Source: Aricia agestis | Lineage: Eukaryota > Arthropoda > Insecta > Lepidoptera > Lycaenidae | DNA length: 64,000 bases | Direction: 5' to 3' | Assembly (NCBI RefSeq): GCF_905147365.1 | Contig: NC_056419.1 | Span: 7,501-71,500, forward strand | Shown: piece by piece, positions 47,834-56,082 of the stretch | Layout: every line of letters starts with the position of its first letter | Numbering within the stretch: the first letter of the stretch is position 1 | Position numbers and translations under genes: made by a program | Notes under the pieces: generated by a model | What the model saw: the letters and a program-made list of their open reading frames with translations, nothing else | What the model was told of the DNA's origin: nothing | The model's database searches: none

Positions 47834-48220
47834 ACGCAGTGAAATGCAGTGACGCATTCGACGCAGGGGATGGGGGCTCCCCTGCGGATATGTGGGGCTC
47901 GCCGCGGCGAAGATGGTAGTGCCGCGGCCCTACCCACTAAAACACTGCGATGTTCCCTCGACACGCTAAACCGAGTGCGACCGGTAACTGCAACATGGCT
48001 TCCGGGACTCAGTCGGCGACACCTGCTGTACGGCGCAGGCCCTTACATTCGGGGGGCTTTGAGACCCCTCAGGCCGAACAGAGGCCCCACATGGGGGGCT
48101 TGCATGGGCCGTTCCTCTGCTTTTGTCGCGATGCGCGGGAACATGTTGCGCATCGCGACCCACTCGGGGACTCCATGTAACGGGCGGCGGTATCCCCATA
48201 CCACCGCCCGAGTCCCCAGA
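47833..48220 (-). promoter_or_regulatory. T14 3' UTR with terminal RNA fold
   Basis: Closing stem CGCAGTG/CACTGCG in 47833-47949; 12-bp hairpin at 48125-48159 with a loop unlike those of T2/T4/T11. Confidence 0.7.
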
Positions 48221-49315
48221 CTAAGGCGGGATGTCGTGGCCATTACGAGCGACACGTCTCCGCCTCGGCCTTCTTCCTGGGAGTTCGAGCGCCGCCTGCT
48301 CTCTCACGCGCTCGGCCTCCTCCTTCGTCGAGATGACGTTGTGCGCGTATGTCTCGACGGCTGTCCACTCTTCTTCGCTCCTCACCATGGCCCTGATGAG
48401 CGCTGGGAGCGTTATGTCCTCACCGATGTTGGATGAGAGTTCCGCTCGTTGTTCCGACCAAGCGGGACACGCCGTGAGTGTGTGATCGGCCGTGTCCCGG
48501 TCCGCACCGCAGTGATGACATTCTGCGGTCGGTTCGCTTCCAGTAATCTCGCACAGATACCGACCGAAGCAGCCATGCCCGGTCAGCATCTGTGTGAGTC
48601 GGAAGGTCAGCGCTCCATGCCTGCGCTTTATCCACTCCCTGAATAAGGGGCGGATCGCCTCTATAAGGTTAATGCTCACAGTAGGCTCCTCTAGTCGCTG
48701 CGCCCACGTCTCCAGTGCCGTCTCCTCTGCTGAGCTCCTCCACCGACGTACGGCGTCCGGTAAAGGGTTGCTTCCCTCCGCGCGGACCGCTGCGCAACGC
48801 CAAAATACGTCGGCAAGTGCTTGAGCATCGAGGTCCCAGGGTGTGCTACCCGCGAGCAGGCATGCCGCATCCTTGGATATGGTGCGGTAGCCACGCACTG
48901 CCCGGGTCGCCATCACCCTTTGTATCCGTCCGAGTACGAGCCGATTCTGGGGCGAGAGATGGTAAGCCCAGATCGGCGAGCCGTACATGACCATCGATCG
49001 GATGATACCCATGTACAGCCGTCGGCAGCCGATGCTCGGCCCCCCGAGATTCGGGAGGAGCGACGCGAGGGCTCCAGCTGCCCTGGAGACCTTTTCGGAC
49101 AGCCGGCGGAAGTGTTCCACGAAGGACCACCTTTCATCCAGAACGATGCCCAGGTATGTCATGGTCGGACCGACATTTATCCTGGTTCCACTTACTACCA
49201 CGGCCATGTCCGGCGGCGGTGGGTTCCTCGGCCCGTGGAAGAATAGGGCCTCGGATTTCTCCAACGCGACATTTAGGCCCAGCGCGCGTATCCGGCGAAC
49301 CACTTGAGCGACGGA
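48221..49315 (-). pseudogene. T14 ORF2 fragment (post-YADD RT part and zinc motif)
   Basis: 365 codons starting SVAQVVRRIRALGL, downstream of YADD, and ending at the normal stop. Zinc motif CHHCGADRDTADHTLTAC and basic tail are present; catalytic parts are lost. The frame stays open through the telomeric spacer into the poly(A) of T15, which gives a spurious poly-lysine extension. Confidence 0.92.
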
Positions 49316-49319
49316 CCCC

Positions 49320-49326
49320 AACCTAA

Positions 49327-49328
<2 letters not shown>
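49320..49328. repeat. Telomeric spacer T14/T15, 9 bp
   Basis: AACCTAACC. Confidence 0.9.
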
Positions 49329-49361
<33 letters not shown>

Positions 49362-49364
<3 letters not shown>

Positions 49365-49669
49365 GAGGGGAAATACGTTACGTATCCCCCACCCCTTCGG
49401 GGGAAGGGGCGGGGGTATGTGGGACTCCCTTCACGAGGTTTACCCACTAAAACCCCCCCATGCCCTCCTTCTGGCCATCGTGGGGCGCGGGGACTAAAAC
49501 TGGACTTCCGCACCCCACACGTCCATTCGCCGCATCCGGCACTACTCCACTGCGGCGGCTGGTGTTCTGCCGCCGCCTTTCTTCGCCGAGAGCTCCCCGG
49601 GCATCTAGGGAGCTTTCTTCTCGGGGCCCTTTGCGCGGGCGGTGATCCCCCGATCGACCGCCCACGGGC
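49362..49669 (-). promoter_or_regulatory. T15 3' UTR with terminal RNA fold
   Basis: Terminal fold at 49362-49459; bulged hairpin at 49586-49624. Confidence 0.68.
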
Positions 49670-52177
49670 CTATGGCCCCACCTCCATGGCGGGCGGGGGC
49701 TGACTAACCCCTGCACCGCCGGCTCCAGGCTCTTTCAGCCGAGCCTTGTCGGAGGGAGCTCGACGTCTTTTCTGGCGCTTGGTGCTGGGGAGCGGCTTCG
49801 CGGTGACGCAGCCGCTACTACCCAGCACGTGGTCCTTGTCCTTGCCGAGTGCCTCGCAGAAGAAGCAATTGGGCTGCTTCTCCCGGCACTCGGCTGCCTT
49901 GTGCTCCGGCTTCCCACAGCGGAAACAATTCCGACTGCGGTCTACCGGGCACTGGCACGTCGTAGCAAGGTGGCCGGTGTCGAGGCATCGGTAACACCGC
50001 TTTGGCCTCGCGGCCAGCAGTGTCACCTTCGCCGAAACCCAGCCCACTCGCAACCGCCCCAAGCTTAGTAGCTTTTTGGCGGCCGCGACGGGGACGCTCA
50101 GCCATAACGAGCCGTCACCCCACCTTCCCTTCCTTATTGGGCCTGACCTGATGGAGTTGGCCGGGCACCCACCTTCTCTAGACACCGCCTCGAGGACCTC
50201 GGCGGTCGTAGCCGAGTCGTCCAGCCCGGCGATGCGCATTTCAACGCATTTCGCCGGGCGTCCGACTTTCACAACGTCAGGGTCGAGAACTTCCCTCAGC
50301 TTCTCAGCGAGGGAGTCCGCCTTTACTTGGGCGCCCTCACCAGGAATGGTGAGGACCCGCGCGCCGGTCTGAGCTAGACGGAAGCGGAGCTGGAGCTTTT
50401 GGATGTCCAGCTCCGCCAGTCCGCTGGCCTTCACCGCATTTTTAGCCTTTAATAGGACGTCACTGTATGTGACGCCCTTCTCCGCGGCGTTCGCCCCCAA
50501 CGTGAGAGTGATCGCCGCGGTGGCTGGAACACGGAGTTTGGCCTTTTTCTTCTTCTTTCTTGGGGCGGCTTTAGCTGGAGTAGCCGCCCCTTTCTTCTTC
50601 TGCCTTTGCGGGCCAATGGTGGTCCACGGGGCCTCGGCGGGAGGGGCGTTGATGTTCTGCCCCCCCTTTGTCGCTTCCTGAGCGGCCATTGTTGGCCGCT
50701 TCATCCTCTTCTTCTTCTTAGGCTTTGCAGCCTCTTTCTCTGCAGGTGCAGTAGGCGGCTGTAAAGGAGCCGCCGCACCGCCTGCCGAACCTTTGTCCAG
50801 CGCCTTTGCCGTCACCGTCTTCTTCGGCTTCGACGTCTTCTTCGGGGCCGCTGTTGGTGGGGCGCCGGATGTTTCACCAGCACTGTCTGCCGCCAGCGGC
50901 GGTCTTCTTCTGGGCTCAGGAAGGAGCCTATCTTCCAGGCCGGCGATTCTCGCATTGAGCATGTTGCCGAAGGTCTCGATGTTGGAACGCGAGACCTCCG
51001 ACAACATCCTCTGCAGGTCGTCGGCTGCGGGCCCAGTTACGCGACGGCGCAGCTCCTCCAGCTCCTTACGCATCGCGTTGACTTGGCGCAGGAGGCGGTC
51101 GTTCTGCGCCTCCAGTGCCCGCATTTCTTCTGTCTGACCGCGGCCTCTCATCTCGGTGACGGCCGCCTTGATGGACGCGACCGCCTCCTTGAGGGCCCGC
51201 TGGTACGTCCCTTTCAGGTTTGAGGACCTTGTGGCGACCATTGTCACCATATCCAAGGCCCTCTCCACGCCTGCCGCCAGGGCCGCGCCTGTCTCCTCCG
51301 AGTCCTCGGCAAGGGCAGGGCTTCCACGAAGGGAAGCTCTCGCCTCCCTCGCCTCTCGCTCCTCCCGTGCCTTCCGGGCTACTTCCTCAACCTTCGCCCT
51401 GAAAATAGCCCGGCGCTCCTCTTCCTTCTCCCGGTTGAGGTCCGCTTGGGCCTTAGCCAGGCCGACGTATTGGCCGGTGGTTGGTGGCCGGCCACGTCCT
51501 CTCTTTGCCTTGGGCACCGCTCCCCTGCCAATGGGCGGCGCCATGTCCTCCTCAGTGTTGCGCCTTTTACGGCGTGTCTTGTCCGGGATTGTGGGCAAGC
51601 CCTCGGAGTCCACTGATATGTCAGAGACAGTATCGTCAGAGTCCAAGGGCCAGTCCTCACTGTCATTGCCAGTATAGTCCATTCCTTGTGGAGGCGGCAG
51701 GGAGAATTCGCGCATCACGTCGCGCAAAACCACGCGAGGTGAGCGCGTCAAATCCCCACCAGCCTCATTGTCTCCTCCGGGTGGCAGCGCAGAAGGCGTG
51801 CTGGGTGGCGTCATTTTAACGTCCCGCCAGCGCAACACCTCTGGCAGGTCAGCGTCGCGTACTGGGCAGTTCCGCTCCTTCTTGCGCTGCATTAGTCGCT
51901 TTATCCGGTCTATTGCGTTAGGCTGCGGACCGGAAAAGTCGACGTCTTCGTCGGTGATAGCACCCGCCTCCGACGCGGTTAGGTGCGCCGGATTCGGGTT
52001 CGCGCTTGTCTTCGCGCCCTCTCCTTCTTTCGCCGTTGCAACGGCCCCCTTACCCTCCAACGCATTTTGTGCCGCCCCCGTATACGTGCGGCAGACTCCC
52101 GGCGGACCGGGAGTGCGGGATTCTCCAGCATTGCTGGTACCCGCCCGGGGAGAATTTTCAAAATGGCGTGTCTCCAT
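49670..52177 (-). CDS. T15 ORF1: Gag-like protein, type B
   Basis: 835 residues starting METRHFENSPRAG. Residues 1 to ~53 follow T12 (GVCRTYTGAAQNALEGKGAV). From about residue 54 (KTSANPNPAHLTASEAGAI) to ~122 the sequence follows T7, and the RRM-like and pre-RRM parts follow T12 again. RGRGRPPTTGQYVG, RSNIETFGNMLNAR and three knuckles (CYRCLDTGHLATTC, CFRCGKPEHKAAEC, CFFC...H...C) are intact. No ORF2. Confidence 0.9.
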   Translation of the reverse strand: METRHFENSPRAGTSNAGESRTPGPPGVCRTYTGAAQNALEGKGAVATAKEGEGAKTSANPNPAHLTASEAGAITDEDVDFSGPQPNAIDRIKRLMQRKKERNCPVRDADLPEVLRWRDVKMTPPSTPSALPPGGDNEAGGDLTRSPRVVLRDVMREFSLPPPQGMDYTGNDSEDWPLDSDDTVSDISVDSEGLPTIPDKTRRKRRNTEEDMAPPIGRGAVPKAKRGRGRPPTTGQYVGLAKAQADLNREKEEERRAIFRAKVEEVARKAREEREAREARASLRGSPALAEDSEETGAALAAGVERALDMVTMVATRSSNLKGTYQRALKEAVASIKAAVTEMRGRGQTEEMRALEAQNDRLLRQVNAMRKELEELRRRVTGPAADDLQRMLSEVSRSNIETFGNMLNARIAGLEDRLLPEPRRRPPLAADSAGETSGAPPTAAPKKTSKPKKTVTAKALDKGSAGGAAAPLQPPTAPAEKEAAKPKKKKRMKRPTMAAQEATKGGQNINAPPAEAPWTTIGPQRQKKKGAATPAKAAPRKKKKKAKLRVPATAAITLTLGANAAEKGVTYSDVLLKAKNAVKASGLAELDIQKLQLRFRLAQTGARVLTIPGEGAQVKADSLAEKLREVLDPDVVKVGRPAKCVEMRIAGLDDSATTAEVLEAVSREGGCPANSIRSGPIRKGRWGDGSLWLSVPVAAAKKLLSLGRLRVGWVSAKVTLLAARPKRCYRCLDTGHLATTCQCPVDRSRNCFRCGKPEHKAAECREKQPNCFFCEALGKDKDHVLGSSGCVTAKPLPSTKRQKRRRAPSDKARLKEPGAGGAGVSQPPPAMEVGP
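52095..52114 (-). ncRNA. T15 ORF1 5'-proximal hairpin with UCCG loop
   Basis: ACUCCCGG-UCCG-CCGGGAGU; same stem as T12, loop changed by one base. Confidence 0.66.
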
Positions 52178-52497
52178 GGTTCGATCTGTTAAGGGAGATT
52201 CTGCCCTAGTGCCCTTGTGACGTAAGCCACCTGCTCGCCACGCATCCCAAGGCCGGGCACCACAAACCGGGGATTAGGGACCCACGGGTCCATCCATCGC
52301 ACAAACACACACACATATATACACGGAAACACACGCTGATGTAGAGAAGAGTTGAACAAAACAAGAAAGATAGAGTAGAAAAGGTGATGAAAAGACAGAC
52401 AAAATAAAATAAACAACAAACGAAGAGTAAACTATACAAAGAGAGAAAGACAGGAAAGACCGGTGTTCAGCCATCCTGGATACGTCACTTCGACCCC

Positions 52498-52509
52498 AAC
52501 CTAACCTAA

Positions 52510-52511
<2 letters not shown>
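52498..52511. repeat. Telomeric spacer T15/T16, 14 bp
   Basis: Perfect units; 5x2+4. Confidence 0.93.
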
Positions 52512-52559
<48 letters not shown>

Positions 52560-52560
<1 letters not shown>

Positions 52561-52947
52561 ACGCAGTGAAATGCAGTGACGCATTCGACGCAGGGGATGG
52601 GGGCTCCCCTGCGGATATGTGGGGCTCGCCGCGGCGAAGATGGTGGTGCCGCGGCCCTACCCACTAAAACACTGCGATGTTCCCTCGACACGCTAAACCG
52701 AGTGCGACCGGTAACTGCAACATGGCTTCCGGGACTCAGTCGGCGACACCTGCTGTACGGCGCAGGCCCTTACATTGGGGGGGCTTTGAGACCCCTCAGG
52801 CCGAACAGAGGCCCCACATGGGGGGCTTGCATGGGCCGTTCCTCTGCTTTTGTCGCGATGCGCGGGAACATGTTGCGCATCGCGACCCACTCGGGGACTC
52901 CATGTAACGGGCGGCGGTATCCCCATACCACCGCCCGAGTCCCCAGA
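52560..52947 (-). promoter_or_regulatory. T16 3' UTR with terminal RNA fold
   Basis: Closing stem CGCAGTG/CACTGCG in 52560-52676; 12-bp hairpin at 52852-52886. Confidence 0.7.
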
Positions 52948-55900
52948 CTAAGGCGGGATGTCGTGGCCATTACGAGCGACACGTCTCCGCCTCGGCCTTC
53001 TTCCTGGGAGTTCGAGCGCCGCCTGCTCTCTCACGCGCTCGGCCTCCTCCTTCGTCGAGATGACGTTGTGCGCGTATGTCTCGACGGCTGTCCACTCTTC
53101 TTCGCTCCTCACCATGGCCCTGATGAGCGCTGGGAGCGTTATGTCCTCGCCAATGTTGGATGAGAGTTCCGCTCGTTGTTCCGACCAAGCGGGACACGCC
53201 GTGAGTGTGTGATCGGCCGTGTCCCGGTCCGCACCGCAGTGATGACATTCTGCGGTCGGTTCGCTTCCAGTAATCTCGCACAGATACCGACCGAAGCAGC
53301 CATGCCCGGTCAGCATCTGTGTGAGTCGGAAGGTCAGCGCTCCATGCCTGCGCTTTATCCACTCCCTGAATAAGGGGCGGATCGCCTCTATAAGGTTAAT
53401 GCTCACAGTAGGCTCCTCTAGCCGCTGCGCCCACGTCTCCAGTGCCGTCTCCTCTGCTGAGCTCCTCCACCGACGTACGGCGTCCGGTAAAGGGTTGCTT
53501 CCCTCCGCGCGGACCGCTGCGCAACGCCAAAATACGTCGGCGAGTGCTTGAGCATCGAGGTCCCAGGGTGTGCTACCCGCGAGCAGGCATGCCGCATCCT
53601 TGGATATGGTGCGGTAGCCACGCACTGCCCGGGTCGCCATCACCCTTTGTATACGTCCGAGTACGAGCCGATTCTGGGGCGAGAGATGGTAAGCCCAGAT
53701 CGGCGAGCCGTACATGACCATCGATCGGATGATACCCATGTACAGCCGCCGGCAGCCGATGCTCGGCCCCCCGAGATTCGGGAGGAGCGACGCGAGGGCT
53801 CCAGCTGCCCTGGAGACCTTTTCGGACAGCCGGCGGAAGTGTTCCACGAAGGACCACCTTTCATCCAGAACGATGCCCAGGTATGTCATGGTCGGACCGA
53901 CATTTATCCTGGTTCCACTTACTACCACGGCCATGTCCGGCGGCGGTGGGTTCCTCGGCCCGTGGAAGAATAGGGCCTCGGATTTCTCCAACGCGACATT
54001 TAGGCCCAGCGCGCGTATCCGGCGAACCACTTGAGCGACGGAAGCAGTCGCCAGGATAACTGCTTCACGGTAGGTCCTGGCACGACAGACGACTTCTGTG
54101 TCGTCCGCGTAGCAGATGACCTCTGCACCGCGAAGCATTACGCCGCGGAGTACTGGGTCAAACCCGATGTTCCACAGTGACGGCCCTGCCGCCGAGCCCT
54201 GTGGAACGCCACAGTCAACTTCTTCTATGTCCCATCCGTTCTGTGTAGGGAACTGCACGGAGCGTTCCGAGAGATAGCTACCGAGGGTGCGTCGCATGTA
54301 TCTCGGAACGCCGTGGTGTCTGAGTCCGTCCTTTATGACTTCCCAGGGCAGGGAGTTGAAGGCGTTTGATATGTCCAGCGACACTGCCAACACTACCCCA
54401 CCCCGGGAGACCTCTTCCTCTACAATATCCCTAAGTCGCGCTACCGCCCCGATCGTTGAGCGGCCTGAGCGAAATCCGAATTGGTTCGGGCTCAGGTCCG
54501 GGCCGACGCTCTCAAGGTGTTTGACGAGTCGCGCCACAATCACCCGCTCGAGAATCTTCGTGATCTCGTCTAGCAGCACGATCGGACGGTATGCGGATGG
54601 GCTGTCCTCCGGGCGTCCGGCCTTTCTGAGAAGTACCAGCTTGCCAGTCTTCCATCGTCGCGGAACTCTACCCTGGACCAAACAGTTAGTCAATATGGTG
54701 AGTATCCGCGACTCCATCGCTTTCATCGACAAGAGCAGGACACGCCCGGGGACTCCGTCTAGTCCAGGCGCCGTATTCTTTAACCCCATCTTATGGACTG
54801 CCGCCGCCAATTCCGCAGATGTTACTGGCGGTATTTCCTCTTCAACCTCCAGTGTCTCTTCCGATTGAGCCGCCATCGGTGGGCTCCATTCGACCCCGGA
54901 TGGGAATAGGGTCGAGACCACTCTGTTGAGCAGTTCCGGTTCGAGACACTGGGTGACTGGCGGGGCAGCCGGACGGAGTTTCTGCCGTACCCATTTGTAG
55001 GGCTTACCCCAGGGATCCTCGTCAAGAGCCCGCAACCATTCCTGCCATGATGCGGCCTTCGCCTCTGTGATGCCCTTGCGGAGGGCTTGGCGCGCTGCGC
55101 GGTAGGCATTGTAAAGAGCCTCCTCCTCTTCCGGAGCCCTATTTCGCCTCCTTCGGTAGTGTGTGTAGCGGCGGCGAGCCGCAATGCTTTCCCGTCTCAG
55201 TTGGTCGATCTCGGGGCACCACCAATAAGTCTGGCGTCGGGGCTTGCGTTTCCCGACGCGTGGCATAGAGGCGTCGCAGATGTTGCGCAACGCCTCGTTC
55301 AGCCACTCCGCACACTCCTCTACATCGTTGGAGGGAAGTTGAGCCCACGACGAAACGATTGCGGCCTCCTCTAGTAACTCTCTGTTGAGCTTACTCAGAC
55401 ACCATCTCGGGCCGCCGCCCGGTGACATTGCGCGGCCCAGTTCCGAAATGTGTGCGGATACATCAAAACGGATGTACCGATGGTCCGAGATGGTCTCTTC
55501 TTCGGCATCAACTCTCCAGTTGGCGATTCGACCCGCGAATCCCGGACTCGCCAACGTTAGGTCCACGATTGATTCGCCCTGCTGTCTGACACAGGTGCTC
55601 ACGGCCCCTCTATTGGCCACCACCAATCCTGTGGACACCAGCCAATTGGCCATCACTCTGCCTCTTGCATTCGTCGCCGGGGATCCCCAGAGCGAAGACT
55701 TCGCGTTGAAGTCTCCGGCGACGACTACAGGTCCAGAAGCTCCGCCTACGATGGGAGTTAGTCGTCCCAGAAATGCCTCAAATTCGGCAAGAGGCCTGTT
55801 GGGGGAGAAGTAAACCCCCACCGCAGTGAGAGCCCCCATGCTGGCGACGACAAATCCTAGGCCTCTGGTCGTCCTCCTCGATGTTGGAGGCATAATTCCG

Positions 55901-56082
55901 GGGCCAAACACTAATGCGACTGAAGAGTCCGCGCTTCCCACCCAGTCATTTCTGGGGAGTATGCGATACGGCTCCGACACGAACGCAAGGTCAATCGACC
56001 ACTGCGCCATATTCTGAATCATCAGATCTTGCGCCTGGGCGCAGTGATTCAAATTGCCTTGCAGGAAGCGATGGGTAGCCGT
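52948..56082 (-). CDS. T16 ORF2: endonuclease/reverse transcriptase
   Basis: About 1044 residues from the ACG overlapping the ORF1 stop. The first in-frame AUG lies after QGNLNHCAQAQDL. Endonuclease motifs SEPYR, GDFNAKS and SDHRYIRF. RT motifs NQFGFRSGRST, SLDISNAFNSLPW, GVPQGSAAGP and catalytic YADD in ICYADDTEVV. Zinc motif CHHCGADRDTADHTLTAC and a basic PGRRPRRRR tail. Intact throughout, hence a second plausible RT source in the array. Confidence 0.93.
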   Translation of the reverse strand, partial: TATHRFLQGNLNHCAQAQDLMIQNMAQWSIDLAFVSEPYRILPRNDWVGSADSSVALVFGPGIMPPTSRRTTRGLGFVVASMGALTAVGVYFSPNRPLAEFEAFLGRLTPIVGGASGPVVVAGDFNAKSSLWGSPATNARGRVMANWLVSTGLVVANRGAVSTCVRQQGESIVDLTLASPGFAGRIANWRVDAEEETISDHRYIRFDVSAHISELGRAMSPGGGPRWCLSKLNRELLEEAAIVSSWAQLPSNDVEECAEWLNEALRNICDASMPRVGKRKPRRQTYWWCPEIDQLRRESIAARRRYTHYRRRRNRAPEEEEALYNAYRAARQALRKGITEAKAASWQEWLRALDEDPWGKPYKWVRQKLRPAAPPVTQCLEPELLNRVVSTLFPSGVEWSPPMAAQSEETLEVEEEIPPVTSAELAAAVHKMGLKNTAPGLDGVPGRVLLLSMKAMESRILTILTNCLVQGRVPRRWKTGKLVLLRKAGRPEDSPSAYRPIVLLDEITKILERVIVARLVKHLESVGPDLSPNQFGFRSGRSTIGAVARLRDIVEEEVSRGGVVLAVSLDISNAFNSLPWEVIKDGLRHHGVPRYMRRTLGSYLSERSVQFPTQNGWDIEEVDCGVPQGSAAGPSLWNIGFDPVLRGVMLRGAEVICYADDTEVVCRARTYREAVILATASVAQVVRRIRALGLNVALEKSEALFFHGPRNPPPPDMAVVVSGTRINVGPTMTYLGIVLDERWSFVEHFRRLSEKVSRAAGALASLLPNLGGPSIGCRRLYMGIIRSMVMYGSPIWAYHLSPQNRLVLGRIQRVMATRAVRGYRTISKDAACLLAGSTPWDLDAQALADVFWRCAAVRAEGSNPLPDAVRRWRSSAEETALETWAQRLEEPTVSINLIEAIRPLFREWIKRRHGALTFRLTQMLTGHGCFGRYLCEITGSEPTAECHHCGADRDTADHTLTACPAWSEQRAELSSNIGEDITLPALIRAMVRSEEEWTAVETYAHNVISTKEEAERVREQAALELPGRRPRRRRVARNGHDIPP

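Larger units (their letters stand above)
47780..49319 (-). mobile_element. T14: 5'-truncated two-ORF element
   Basis: 53-nt poly(A), 3' UTR and the end of ORF2, nearly identical to T16 at offset 4,727. The truncation junction is at 49315, with four extra G (sense) between it and telomeric GGTT. Confidence 0.93.
49329..52497 (-). mobile_element. T15: ORF1-only element, Gag type B, clipped in the leader
   Basis: 33-nt poly(A), complete ORF1, and leader cut inside ribozyme P4 at about 52493. Four extra G (sense) sit at the junction. The remaining leader (52178-52493) has no gene. ORF1 is a mosaic of T12-like 5' and T7-like following sequence. Confidence 0.93.
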
